Of a DNA stretch of 64,000 nucleotides, positions 52,786 through 61,853 are shown piece after piece. The DNA lies in the NCBI RefSeq assembly GCF_031624635.1, contig NZ_JAMQOQ010000005.1, forward strand, positions 62,001 to 126,000, given 5' to 3'. The translations under genes and the position numbers were made by a program. The notes under the pieces are model-generated. The model searched no databases. It was not told where the DNA came from and saw only the letters and a program-made list of their open reading frames with translations. The DNA is from Halogeometricum sp. S3BR5-2 (lineage in GTDB: Archaea; Halobacteriota; Halobacteria; Halobacteriales; Haloferacaceae). Position 1 is the stretch's first letter. Each line of letters opens with the position of its first letter.

Positions 52786-53487
52786 TCAGGCGAACGTGTC
52801 CCGCAGTCTGCGGCCCCGGGCGGCCCACGTCTCCGTTCCCGGCCGAGTCGCGAGGACGCCGTCGACGCCCGCGGTGCCGACGGCCGCGGCGACCGCCCGC
52901 GATTTGACCGGCCACGCGTACACGTCCATCCCCTTCGCCTTCGCTCGCTCGACGATATCGGTGCCGAGGCAGAACGACCAGTGGACGTTCACCCGAGCGC
53001 AGTCGAGCAGTTCGGCGGTGTGTAGGTTCCTGTCGAGTCGGACGTCGAAGTTGTACGCCAGTTCCACCTTCTCGGACGCCGACCGGGCCTCCCAGAGCGT
53101 ATCCGAGTAGAAGGAGGTGAGCACGGCGTCGTTCTCCACCGCGTCCGTCGCGTCGAGGACGTCGTCGACGAGGCCGGGTTCCTTCAGGTCGACTTCCACG
53201 GTGATGTGCGAGGGGATGGCCGCTAACGCCTCCTCGAACGTCGGGATACCGTACTCGGACCCGGCGACGGAAACCGACGCCAGCGTCTCGACGGAGTAGT
53301 CGGCGACTCGACCCGACATGTCGGACACCAAGCGTAGGTGGCTGAAGTGACTGGCGACCAACTCCCCCGACCCGCACCGTCGGACGTCCACCTCGATGGC
53401 GTCGGCCTCTCGACTCGCGTTCTTGGCGGCGAACGCGGTGTTCTCGGGGTATCGGTCTCCGAATCCGCGATGGGCGATGACTTTCAT
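52786..53487 (-). CDS. Glycerophosphodiester phosphodiesterase
   Basis: A 233-residue GDPD TIM-barrel protein that hydrolyses glycerophosphodiesters to glycerol phosphate and an alcohol. The N-terminal MKVIAHRGFGDRYPENT and the metal motif AIEVDVRR are clear. The usual HD after the second strand reads SHFSHLRL here, so one catalytic residue is changed or shifted. The C-terminal AVGTAGVDGVLATRPG is typical. ATG at 53487. Confidence 0.88.
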   Translation of the reverse strand: MKVIAHRGFGDRYPENTAFAAKNASREADAIEVDVRRCGSGELVASHFSHLRLVSDMSGRVADYSVETLASVSVAGSEYGIPTFEEALAAIPSHITVEVDLKEPGLVDDVLDATDAVENDAVLTSFYSDTLWEARSASEKVELAYNFDVRLDRNLHTAELLDCARVNVHWSFCLGTDIVERAKAKGMDVYAWPVKSRAVAAAVGTAGVDGVLATRPGTETWAARGRRLRDTFA

Positions 53488-53553
53488 CACCGACAACGAG
53501 GAAATCGAGCGAAAGAAAACCTACGGCTGAACCGCCCGACGGCGACGACGCGG

Positions 53554-53976
53554 TCAGGCGGCCCGCCGCCCGTCGCCGTACCGTCGATAGACGTAGTACG
53601 ACAGCGTCGGCACCGAGACGACGAGGGCGGGGGCGAAGACGGCCCCGGCGAGGTGTGCGAGACCCGCGAGCGTCCACGCGAGACTCGGCGTCCGGGCCGC
53701 CGGTTCCGTCTTGCGAAGCGTCCGCACGTCCAGAGCGAGACAGACGAGGACGACCAGAGCCGCGAGGATACCGAGCCACGAGGCGAGCGTAACGAGGACG
53801 AAGGAGCCGAGCGCCGTCCCGGCCTGCACGTCGGCGTTCGCCGGGGCGACGGCCGGGTCGCCGCCGGCGGAGACGGACGAGACGAACAGGAACAGCGCGA
53901 GATACTGGACGGCCGTCGTGAGGACGACGCCGGGGAACAGGGCGACGCCGTACCACCATCTGGAGGGACTGGACAC
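53554..53976 (-). CDS. Four-helix membrane protein, unknown
   Basis: A 140-residue membrane protein with four hydrophobic helices (about residues 10-32, 55-82, 98-118 and 118-132) and no soluble domain. It starts with GTG; GTTATCTCG lies about 24-30 nt upstream. No family is recognised. It is 67 bases upstream of the GDPD gene on the same strand. Confidence 0.65.
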   Translation of the reverse strand: MSSPSRWWYGVALFPGVVLTTAVQYLALFLFVSSVSAGGDPAVAPANADVQAGTALGSFVLVTLASWLGILAALVVLVCLALDVRTLRKTEPAARTPSLAWTLAGLAHLAGAVFAPALVVSVPTLSYYVYRRYGDGRRAA

Positions 53977-54011
53977 GCCGGAGCCTCGTTCGCCGACCGA
54001 GATAACGTTAG

Positions 54012-54617
54012 CTACTCGTCACGTCGCGCGACCACCGACTCGCCGGCCCGCAGTCCGTCGCCCACCTCGACGGTCACGTCCTCCGAGTCGTAACACGGCG
54101 GCAGGAGTACGTCCGCGCGACTGCCGAAGTCGATGTGTCCGATTCGACAGCCCCGAGAGAGAGTCTCGCCCTCCTCGACGTACGGGTGGATGCGCCGGGC
54201 GAACGCGCCCGCGATGAGCGACAGTTCGGCCGGTCCCTCCGGCGTCGACACGTCGACGTCCACCCGCTCGTTTCGCTCCGACTCCTTCGAGAACGCCGGG
54301 CGGTGCGCCCCCGGGCGGTGGGTGACTCTGTCCACCCGGCCGTCGAACGGCGCGCGGTTGACGTGCACGTCGGTGACGTTCATGAACACTCCAATTCGCA
54401 CTTGTTCGCCCTCCTCGCGGACGACGGAGACGCGGCCGTCGGCGGGGGAGACGACGCCCGGCGCGGACGGGGTTCGCTCCGGGTCGCGGAAGAACCAGAG
54501 GACGAACCCGCCGAGGAGAAGCGAGAGGGCGGAGAGCGGCGGCGCCAGGACGGCGAGGGGAATCGCCGCGAGGAACGCCGGGAGCGCGAACCGACGGACG
54601 CCGGGCGCGTAGCGCAT
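54012..54617 (-). CDS. asd: Archaetidylserine/phosphatidylserine decarboxylase proenzyme
   Basis: A 201-residue PSD-A type proenzyme that makes archaetidylethanolamine from archaetidylserine. Helix 1 (about 10-40) anchors it in the membrane, and the self-cleavage site is Gly165-Ser166 (FGSRADVLLP), giving a pyruvoyl group on the alpha subunit. ATG overlaps the rfcC stop by 1 nt (TGATG), so it is translated with rfcC. Confidence 0.9.
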   Translation of the reverse strand: MRYAPGVRRFALPAFLAAIPLAVLAPPLSALSLLLGGFVLWFFRDPERTPSAPGVVSPADGRVSVVREEGEQVRIGVFMNVTDVHVNRAPFDGRVDRVTHRPGAHRPAFSKESERNERVDVDVSTPEGPAELSLIAGAFARRIHPYVEEGETLSRGCRIGHIDFGSRADVLLPPCYDSEDVTVEVGDGLRAGESVVARRDE

Positions 54618-55672
54618 CAGACGGTCCGCTCCCGGTTCGGTTCCTCGTCGAGTTCGCGCTGTCCGGTCGCCCACGCCGACAGCAGGTGCGTGAGGTGGAG
54701 TCGGTCGTCCAGTCCCTCGGCGAGGTCCAGGTCGGCCGCGCCGGCGAGGCGATGCAGGCGAACCACGTCCCCCTCTCCGAACTCCTCGGGGTAGGTATCC
54801 GCGACGCGCAGGAGGTCCTGAAGCAGTTCCTGTCCGTCGAAACCCTCGTCGTCCAAGAGCGTCGTGAGCGACTTGCGCGCGTCCTTCAGGTCGCCGTCGC
54901 GGGCCGTCTCCAGAACGTCCTTCAACTCCTCGTCGTGGCCGACGTCCGAGAGGGCGGCCTGTGCGGATTCCGTCGTTATCTCGCCGTCGCCCTCGACGGC
55001 GGCGCTCTGGGCGGCCAAGATGGCCTCGCGGAGGTCGCCGTTCGCCTTCGAGGCCACGATGTCCAGCGCCATCGCCTCGTACTCGACGCCCTCCGCCTCG
55101 GCGACGTCGCGGAGGACGGCCGTCGTCTCCTCCGTCGAGGGGGCGCGAACCGGGACGGGGAAACAGCGCGAGCGAATCGGCGGGATGAGTTTCGTCGGTT
55201 GCCGGGTCGTGATGACGAACTGCGTCGTGCGGTGGTGCTTCTCCATCACGCGGCGGAGCGCCTGCTGGAAGTCCTCGCGGATGTGCTCGGCGTTGTCGAG
55301 GAGGATGGTCTTGTAGTCGCCGGAGACGGGGGCGTAGCCCGCCGACTCCTTCAGCACGCGGCTTATCATGTCGCGCTTGGCCATCCGGCTCCGTCCGGTG
55401 AGAAACTGCTCGAACCGCGGGTCGGTCCGAATCTGCTTTTTCGTCCGGGAGAAGAAGTCGGCGACGTTTATCTCGACGAGGTCGTTGTCCGGGTCGTCGT
55501 GCGCCTCGCGGGCGAGCGCTCGGACGGCGGCCGTCTTGCCGACGCCCGGCGGCCCCTGCAGCAGGAGGTTCATCGGTTCGTCCACCGTGCGGCCCAGTCG
55601 GTCGCGGACCTCCGATTGGGGCAGGTCCGACAGCGACGGGGCGTGCGCGTCGGTCCACAGGGGCGCGTCCAT
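54617..55672 (-). CDS. rfcC: Replication factor C small subunit C (divergent)
   Basis: A 351-residue clamp-loader subunit. Walker A GPPGVGKTAAV is intact, but Walker B reads ILLDNAEHI, so the second acidic residue of DEAD/DEVD is replaced by asparagine, and IPPIRSRC keeps the arginine-finger region. It differs clearly from rfcA at 8475 and may bind ATP poorly, as a regulatory subunit of the loader. It overlaps asd by one base, an unusual replication-lipid pairing. Confidence 0.92.
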   Translation of the reverse strand: MDAPLWTDAHAPSLSDLPQSEVRDRLGRTVDEPMNLLLQGPPGVGKTAAVRALAREAHDDPDNDLVEINVADFFSRTKKQIRTDPRFEQFLTGRSRMAKRDMISRVLKESAGYAPVSGDYKTILLDNAEHIREDFQQALRRVMEKHHRTTQFVITTRQPTKLIPPIRSRCFPVPVRAPSTEETTAVLRDVAEAEGVEYEAMALDIVASKANGDLREAILAAQSAAVEGDGEITTESAQAALSDVGHDEELKDVLETARDGDLKDARKSLTTLLDDEGFDGQELLQDLLRVADTYPEEFGEGDVVRLHRLAGAADLDLAEGLDDRLHLTHLLSAWATGQRELDEEPNRERTV

Positions 55673-55705
55673 CGGACTCGCCTAGCCGCCGGAGCGTAAG
55701 AAACC

Positions 55706-56215
55706 CTACGTCTCCCGCTCGAGAGACTCGCGCTCGCGTTCCTCCCGTTCCCGCTCCTCGCGCCGTCTATCCGCTCGCTCCCGCGCGTTCTCGGGCGTAT
55801 CCGTCTCCAGCAGCACTTCGAGTTTGCGCTCGAACTGCTCGTCGGAGAGGTCGCCGCGGGCGTAGCGGTCGCGGAGGCTGTCGAGGGCGTCGGCGACGGA
55901 GTCGTCCTCGTCGGCGGCGCGTTCGGCCCGGGTTCGGACCTCGGATTCGGGCGGCACCGCCGGCTCCGAATCCCTCCCGTACCGCGATTCGAGCACGGCG
56001 ACGATGGGGACGACGACGGCGAACCCGATGGCGAAGATGGCCCAGAACGGACCGATGGGGACCAGTCCGAACAGCGACGCTAACCCGAGACCGAGAACGA
56101 GAAGCGAGGCGATGCCGGCCCAACTGTCGTCCTCTTCGTCCTCGTCCCACCAGTCGGTCCACGACTCCCCGTCGTCGGAGGCGTCTCCCTCTCCATCTCG
56201 GCGTCGGCGGTGCAT
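55706..56215 (-). CDS. SHOCT domain membrane protein
   Basis: A 169-residue protein. An acidic N-terminus is followed by two hydrophobic helices (about 33-72), a linker, the SHOCT helix SLRDRYARGDLSDEQFERKLEVLLE (about 108-133) and a highly charged Arg/Glu C-terminal helix. SHOCT domains often mediate oligomerisation of membrane proteins. The ATG at 56215 is preferred over an in-frame TTG at 56236. Confidence 0.82.
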   Translation of the reverse strand: MHRRRRDGEGDASDDGESWTDWWDEDEEDDSWAGIASLLVLGLGLASLFGLVPIGPFWAIFAIGFAVVVPIVAVLESRYGRDSEPAVPPESEVRTRAERAADEDDSVADALDSLRDRYARGDLSDEQFERKLEVLLETDTPENARERADRRREEREREERERESLERET

Positions 56216-56305
56216 GGGGGTGATATTCGCTTTCAAACCGCAAAAGCGTGCGTCCCGGCCGGGCGATTCGACACGCGTTTACCCCGTCACCCTCTCTGTC
56301 GTCAC

Positions 56306-57262
56306 ATGTCGATTCGCGTGACGTTCCTCGGAACCGGCGGCGCGGTGCCGACGACCGAACGGGGTCCGAGCGCCCTCCTCGTCAACCGCGAGGGCGAGCG
56401 GTTGCTGTTCGACTGCGGCGAGGGCACCCAGCGGCAGATGATGCGCTTCGGGACGGGCTTCACCGTCTCGCACCTGTTCGTCACGCACCTGCACGGCGAC
56501 CACGTCCTCGGCATCCCGGGCCTGATACAGACGTGGGACTTCAACGACCGCGAGGAAGCGCTCGCGATACACGCCCCGCCGGGGTCGAAGCGGCACCTCC
56601 GGAGCCTCGTCGAGGCCGGCGGCTACCGACCGGGATTCCCCGTCAACATCCACGAGGTGAAACCCGGCACCGTCGCCCTCTCCGGCGACGACTACGAGGT
56701 TCGGACGTTCGAGACCGAGCACAGGAACGTCCGCTCGATGGGCTACGCGCTCCTCGAAGACGACCGACGGGGGCGGTTCGACAGGGAGCGAGCCGAGGAA
56801 CTCGGCGTCCCCGTCGGTCCGGCGTTCGGCCGCCTGCACGAGGGCGAGGCGGTCGAACTGGACGACGGCACCGTCGTCCGGCCCGAACAGGTCGTCGGCG
56901 ACGCTCGGCCCGGTCGGAAACTCGTCTACACCGGCGACACGCGCCCCGTCGACGCCACCGTCGAGGCCGCCGACGAACCGGACCTCCTCGTCCACGACGC
57001 GACGTTCGCCTCCGACCGCGCCGACCGGGCGCGCGGTACCGGCCACTCGACCGGGAGGGAGGCCGCCGAAATCGCCGCGCGCGCCGGGGCGAAGCACCTG
57101 GCGCTGACGCACATCTCCTCGCGGTACGCCGGCGACGCCTCCCCCATCGAACGCGAGGCGCAGGCGGCGTTCGACGGCGAGGCGTTCGTCCCCGACGACG
57201 GCCAGAAGTTCGAGGTGCCGTACCCCGACGGCGGCGGCGACACCGAGGGCGGGAGCGAGTAG
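56306..57262 (+). CDS. rnz: Ribonuclease Z (tRNA 3'-processing)
   Basis: RNase Z of 318 residues, the metallo-beta-lactamase endonuclease that cuts the 3' trailer from pre-tRNA. Motif I is LGTGGAVPTTERGPSALL, motif II is VTHLHGDHVLGIPG, followed by TEHRNVRSMGY and HSTGREAAEIAARAGAKHLALTHIS. An acidic tail of about 15 residues ends the protein. ATG at 56306. Confidence 0.95.
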   Translation: MSIRVTFLGTGGAVPTTERGPSALLVNREGERLLFDCGEGTQRQMMRFGTGFTVSHLFVTHLHGDHVLGIPGLIQTWDFNDREEALAIHAPPGSKRHLRSLVEAGGYRPGFPVNIHEVKPGTVALSGDDYEVRTFETEHRNVRSMGYALLEDDRRGRFDRERAEELGVPVGPAFGRLHEGEAVELDDGTVVRPEQVVGDARPGRKLVYTGDTRPVDATVEAADEPDLLVHDATFASDRADRARGTGHSTGREAAEIAARAGAKHLALTHISSRYAGDASPIEREAQAAFDGEAFVPDDGQKFEVPYPDGGGDTEGGSE

Positions 57263-57322
57263 CGAGACACGGACTCGCACGCTCACCGTAGCCTTTTGTC
57301 CGAAGCCGACGCAGCAGGTCGT

Positions 57323-58201
57323 ATGGCGGGGGTTCCCTTCCACCTCGTGGACGTGTTCGCCGAACGGCGCTACGCCGGCAACCAACTCGCCGTCGTCGAG
57401 AGTCGCGGGTCACTGAGCGACGAGGAGATGCTCGACATCACTCGGGAGATGAACTACTCGGAGACGACGTTCGTCGAGGGCGACCCCGTCGACGGCGCGT
57501 GGCCGGTGCGCATCTTCACGCAGAAAGAGGAGATACCGTTCGCCGGCCACCCGACGCTCGGCACCGCGGCGGTCCTCCGGGAGCGGTTCGGCGCCGGCGA
57601 CGACGTGACCCTGCGCCTCGGCGCGGGCGACATCCCCGTCGAGGTCCGACCCGACGGCAGCGAGGGAGCCGAAGCCTACTGGATGACGCAGAACGCCCCC
57701 GAGTTCGGCGCGGAACTGGAGCACGCCCGTCTCGCCCGCGTGCTCGGACTCGACGAGGGCGACGTGGACCGCGAGTGGCCCGTACAGGTCGTCTCGACCG
57801 GTCTTCCCTCGATTCTGGTTCCGCTGACGGGCCGCGACGCACTCGGACGGGTGGACGTCGACCGGACGGCGTACCACGCCCTCTACGACGAGACGGGCGT
57901 CGAGAACGTCTTCCCGTTCTGCGCCGACCCGCGCGAGGACGACCACCACCTCGCCGCGCGGATGTTCTCGCCCGGTCACGGTCTGTACGAGGACCCCGCG
58001 ACCGGCAGCGCCAACGGGAACCTCGCTGGCTACCTCGCCCGGCACCGCTACTTCGGCGACGGCGAAGTGGCCGTCTCCGTCGAACAGGGGTACGAGATGG
58101 GTCGACCCTCGGTTCTCCACCTCGAAGCCGAGGACGGCGAGGAGGTCAGCGTCCGCGTCGGCGGGCGCGTGGAGTCCGTCGCCGAGGGGGAGTTGCTGTA
58201 G
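57323..58201 (+). CDS. PhzF family isomerase/epimerase-like protein
   Basis: A 292-residue PhzF-fold protein. The N-terminal VDVFAERRYAGNQLAVV, the EEIPFAGHPTLGTA loop with its catalytic glutamate region, and DPATGSANGNLAGYLAR are family hallmarks. PhzF isomerises a phenazine precursor; archaeal members are uncharacterised and no phenazine genes are nearby. Its stop is directly followed by that of the convergent zinc-ribbon membrane gene. Confidence 0.88.
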   Translation: MAGVPFHLVDVFAERRYAGNQLAVVESRGSLSDEEMLDITREMNYSETTFVEGDPVDGAWPVRIFTQKEEIPFAGHPTLGTAAVLRERFGAGDDVTLRLGAGDIPVEVRPDGSEGAEAYWMTQNAPEFGAELEHARLARVLGLDEGDVDREWPVQVVSTGLPSILVPLTGRDALGRVDVDRTAYHALYDETGVENVFPFCADPREDDHHLAARMFSPGHGLYEDPATGSANGNLAGYLARHRYFGDGEVAVSVEQGYEMGRPSVLHLEAEDGEEVSVRVGGRVESVAEGELL

Positions 58202-58555
58202 TCAGTCCAGGCAGTCCGCGCAGTAGCGGTTCGTCCCGTCGTCGAGGAGGACGAGGGGAACGCCCAGAACGACGAACTCGCGGACGTAGCGGCGCGTCGT
58301 CGTCGCGGGCGCGCCGCAGTCGACGCAGGCGGCGTCGCCGCTCTCGGCCGGCGAGTCCAGCAGTCGGGTGCGGGTCCCCAAAGTCGTCCGCGCGTAGGCG
58401 GCCTCGCGAGTCAGCAGGTACGCGAACCCGCCGAGGACGGCGAGGCTCGCGAACGGGAGGACGACCCGTCCGGCGGGCGTCCGCGCGAGGGCGCCGACGG
58501 CGGCGAAGACGGCGAACAGGGCGACGGCGAGCAGCAGTCCGTCTCGGGACGCCAT
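58202..58555 (-). CDS. Membrane protein with C-terminal zinc ribbon
   Basis: A 117-residue protein with two hydrophobic N-terminal helices (about 5-22 and 30-48) and a cytoplasmic tail holding VDCGAPATTTRRYV and a terminal YCADCLD pair, two Cys-x2-Cys knuckles of a probable zinc ribbon. It starts one nucleotide after the SPFH gene stop, so they are translationally coupled and probably act together at the membrane. Confidence 0.75.
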   Translation of the reverse strand: MASRDGLLLAVALFAVFAAVGALARTPAGRVVLPFASLAVLGGFAYLLTREAAYARTTLGTRTRLLDSPAESGDAACVDCGAPATTTRRYVREFVVLGVPLVLLDDGTNRYCADCLD

Positions 58556-58556
58556 C

Positions 58557-59558
58557 TCAGGCGCTCGCGGTGGTCGTCGAACCGCTCGAATCGCCCGACT
58601 CGCTCGAACCGCTCGCGGACGAACTCGACCCCGAGGTGTCCACCGTCACGTTCGCCGCGTCGCCCGCGTTCGACCCCGGCTCTATCGACCGGACGAACTG
58701 CGGGTAGCCGCCCTCGCCGACGGGGATGTACACCGTGTCGGTCTCGTCGAGTTTGTCGATGTACTTCTGCGTCAGGATGCGCTGGTCGAGCGACTGCGAG
58801 ATGATGCGGTTGGCGTCGGCCTCCCCCTGCGCGGCGATGCGCTTTCGGTCGGCTTCCAGTTTCTCGACCTCTAACTCGTCCTGCTTCTGCTGGCGGCGCT
58901 GCTCGGTTATCTCCTTCTGCTCGACGGCCTGGGCGTACTGCGCCGGCAGTTCGACGTTGCGAATCTGGACGGCCTCGAGGATGAGGCCCGCCTCGGCGAA
59001 CTCCGCGCCCAGTTCCCGTTCGGCGGCCTGCTTCAGCCGCGTTTGTCCTTCACCCGTGTAGATGTCCGTGACGGGGAGGCGGCCGGCCTCGGTTCGGAGC
59101 ACCGACCGAATCGAGGGCCGAATCAGGCGCTCCTCGGCCGACCCGAGCGTCCGGTACTGCTGGTAGAACGTGACGGCGTTCCCGGCGTCGACGCGGTAGC
59201 GGATGGTCACGTCGATGTCGGTGCGGAGGCCGTCCTCCGTGAGGACGGTGATGGCGTCGTCGCGCCCCGCCTCGGCGCCCTCGCCCGACTGCGAGGACAT
59301 CGTGTAGGACTGCGGGCGGACCGAGAGGGACGTGGTGGACTGCGAGACGGGGTTGACGAAGTGCGCGCCGGGGCCGAACACCTCGCCCGTCGTCGCGCCC
59401 CACTTCTTCACGACTTTGACGTTCCCCTCCTCAACGGGTTCCCAGGCGAGGAGGCCGGCCACCGGGGCCGCGAGGAGGAGGAGGGCGATACCGCCGACGA
59501 GAGCCATCCGCGCCAGCGACTGCGGCGACGCGGAGGGCGGCGAGATGTCTGCGCTCAC
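58557..59558 (-). CDS. SPFH (prohibitin/stomatin-like) membrane protein
   Basis: A 333-residue SPFH protein. One N-terminal helix (about 17-38) is followed by the SPFH domain (EPVEEGNVKVVKKWG, DVTIRYRVDAG) and a long charged coiled coil (YAQAVEQKEITEQRRQQKQDELEVEKLEADRKRI), then a Ser/Gly/Ala tail of about 35 residues. SPFH proteins form membrane microdomain scaffolds or regulate proteases. The GTG at 59558 has CATATCC ~25 nt and GGAGGG ~12 nt upstream. Confidence 0.9.
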   Translation of the reverse strand: MSADISPPSASPQSLARMALVGGIALLLLAAPVAGLLAWEPVEEGNVKVVKKWGATTGEVFGPGAHFVNPVSQSTTSLSVRPQSYTMSSQSGEGAEAGRDDAITVLTEDGLRTDIDVTIRYRVDAGNAVTFYQQYRTLGSAEERLIRPSIRSVLRTEAGRLPVTDIYTGEGQTRLKQAAERELGAEFAEAGLILEAVQIRNVELPAQYAQAVEQKEITEQRRQQKQDELEVEKLEADRKRIAAQGEADANRIISQSLDQRILTQKYIDKLDETDTVYIPVGEGGYPQFVRSIEPGSNAGDAANVTVDTSGSSSSASGSSESGDSSGSTTTASA

Positions 59559-59649
59559 GAACGAACTCCGCCCTCCGGGGATATGTTAGTATCGAATCAA
59601 ATGTTCGGAGAGAGTCGACCGTCGAGGAAAACTCGCCCGGCGTGGGATT

Positions 59650-59656
59650 CATATCC
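59650..59656 (+). promoter_or_regulatory. TATA element of the DUF460 gene
   Basis: CATATCC begins 28 nt before the GTG at 59678 and lies inside the longer alternative reading frame, which argues for the shorter start. Confidence 0.5.
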
Positions 59657-59677
59657 ACACACGACCAACCGTCGTCC

Positions 59678-61657
59678 GTGAACGACCGGACGAGCGCACT
59701 CGACTCTCTCGTCTTCGGCGTGGACATCCAGAGCGGCGACGTGCGCGGCGACGCCCCCTCGTACGCCGTCGTGGCCTTCGACGGCGAGAACATCGACCGA
59801 GACGTGGTCTCACACCGGAAGCTTCGGCGACTCGTCGAACGGGAGCGGCCGGCCATCCTCGCGACCGACAACATGTACGAGTTGGCCGCCGACAAGGACG
59901 AACTCGTCCGCTTCCTGCGCTCGCTCCCGGCCGAGACGAAACTCGTGCAGGTGACCGGAGCCGAGCGCCCGGAACCGCTCTCCCGGGTGGCCTCCCGCCA
60001 CGGCGTCCCCTACGGGAAGAAACCGATGAAGGAGGCGGAGGCGGCCGCCCGACTCGCCGCGGTCAACGTTGGCTACGAGGTGTCCGCCTTCACCAACACC
60101 ACGACGCTGAAGGTGTCTCGGGGGCGCTCGACGGGGAAGGGCGGGTGGAGTCAGGACCGCTACACCCGCCGCATCCACGGCTCCGTGAAGCGCCGGAGCC
60201 GCGAGGTCGAGGACCGACTGAAGCAGGCGGGATTGGAGTACGACGTCAACGTGACGGAGAAGTACGGCGGCTACTCGAACGCGGTGTTCACTATCGAGGG
60301 GCGTCCGTCCGACATCCCGGTTTCGAGCGGCCGCGCTGGCGACACGCGGGTCGAGATAGACAGAGAGCGGCGCGACGGCATCGAGTTCGAACCGCTCGTG
60401 AAGCGCCGCGACCACGTCATCGTCGGCATCGACCCCGGGACGACGACGGCGGCCGCGGTCATCGATTTGGACGGGAACAAACTCGACGTCCACTCGACGC
60501 GCACCGCCGACACCGCCGACGTCATCGAGTGGCTCATCGAACGCGGCCGGCCGGTCATCGTCGCCGCCGACGTGGAGCCGATGCCCGAAACCGTCGAGAA
60601 GTTCCGCCGGAGCTTCGACGCCGCCGGGTGGGAACCCGAGAAGGACCTCCCGGTCGACGAGAAACTCCACCGCACGCGCGACGCGGGGTACGAAAACGAC
60701 CACGAACGAGACGCCCTCGCGGCGGCGCTGTTCGCCTTCGACGCCCACGAGGACCAGTTCGAACGCATCTCGCGGAAGGTGCCGCCGAACATCGAGCGCG
60801 GCGAGGTCATCTCCCGCGTCGTCGCCGGCGAGGAGTCCGTCGAGGCGGTCCTCCGGGAGATGACCGGCGACGACGGCGGAGAGGAAGAGGAGGAGTCGAC
60901 GCACGAGGAGCGCGAACTCACGGAGGAGGAGAAGAAGATAAAGCGGCTTGAGCGCCGCGTCGAACGCCTCGAATCGCACACCGAGAGCCTCGAATCCACC
61001 GTCGAGGAGAAGGATGAGACCATCGAGAAGTACAAAGATGAACTCTCGGAAGCCAAGCGCGAGGAGCGCCGAGAGGCCCGCGAACGACGGGAGGTCCAGC
61101 GTCTCGAACGCGACAACGGCCGCCTCGAACGGGAACTGGCGTCGCTGGAGGAGGAGAACGAGGAGCTATCGAACAAGCTCGAACGCCTCAAGCGCCTCTG
61201 GAAACTCGACCACTCGAACTTCGCGGACGTGAACACGAACAAGAACCTCGTCCCCGTGAAGGTCGTCGAGCAGTTCACCAAGGACGCCATCGACAGCGCG
61301 GACGAGGCGTACGGCCTCTCGACGGGCGACGTGGTCTACCTCCGGGACGCCTCCGGCGCGGGTCGGTCGACGGCCGAGCGACTCGCGGAGACGAACCCGC
61401 GGGCGGTCCTGCGGACGGGCGGCCTCTCGGACGCGGCCGACGAGGTGCTGTTCGAGCACGGGATACCCGTCGGCCCGGCGGCGGACGTGACGATGCAGGA
61501 GATAGACGAACTCGCCGTCGCCCGCGAGGCGGACGTCGGGGCGGTCATCGACGACTGGGAGCGACGCGCCGAGGACAGGCGGAAGGAAGAGCAATCGGAG
61601 ATGGTCGACCGAATCATCTCCGAGCACCGGGCCGAGACGCGCAGCGAGGGTCGCTGA
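59678..61657 (+). CDS. DUF460 protein with RNase H-like folds and coiled coil
   Basis: A 659-residue DUF460 protein. An N-terminal block VFGVDIQSGDVRG and a central block HVIVGIDPGTTTAAAVIDLDG each look like the first strands of an RNase H/RuvC-type fold; HERDALAAALFAF could give a later acidic residue. Residues about 400-520 form a strong coiled coil of Arg/Glu, and a final ~130-residue domain follows. Archaeal members are uncharacterised; a nuclease or RNA-binding role is an inference. GTG at 59678 is preferred over GTG at 59642. Confidence 0.85.
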   Translation: MNDRTSALDSLVFGVDIQSGDVRGDAPSYAVVAFDGENIDRDVVSHRKLRRLVERERPAILATDNMYELAADKDELVRFLRSLPAETKLVQVTGAERPEPLSRVASRHGVPYGKKPMKEAEAAARLAAVNVGYEVSAFTNTTTLKVSRGRSTGKGGWSQDRYTRRIHGSVKRRSREVEDRLKQAGLEYDVNVTEKYGGYSNAVFTIEGRPSDIPVSSGRAGDTRVEIDRERRDGIEFEPLVKRRDHVIVGIDPGTTTAAAVIDLDGNKLDVHSTRTADTADVIEWLIERGRPVIVAADVEPMPETVEKFRRSFDAAGWEPEKDLPVDEKLHRTRDAGYENDHERDALAAALFAFDAHEDQFERISRKVPPNIERGEVISRVVAGEESVEAVLREMTGDDGGEEEEESTHEERELTEEEKKIKRLERRVERLESHTESLESTVEEKDETIEKYKDELSEAKREERREARERREVQRLERDNGRLERELASLEEENEELSNKLERLKRLWKLDHSNFADVNTNKNLVPVKVVEQFTKDAIDSADEAYGLSTGDVVYLRDASGAGRSTAERLAETNPRAVLRTGGLSDAADEVLFEHGIPVGPAADVTMQEIDELAVAREADVGAVIDDWERRAEDRRKEEQSEMVDRIISEHRAETRSEGR

Positions 61658-61853
61658 CGCCGATTCGGGCCGGAGCGCGGACCGTCGGGCGTCGGCCGTC
61701 TCCGCGGCACCCACCGCGACGGGGGAGTCGAAACCGAGGTCGGAGCCCGCAACCGGGGACGCCGACTCGTCCCTGCTCCCCGTCGGAGAAACGCCGCGCG
61801 AGGTAATAACGTACGTCGGTGCCGCGGAGTCCCGAATCTTTCGCGAAGGGAGC

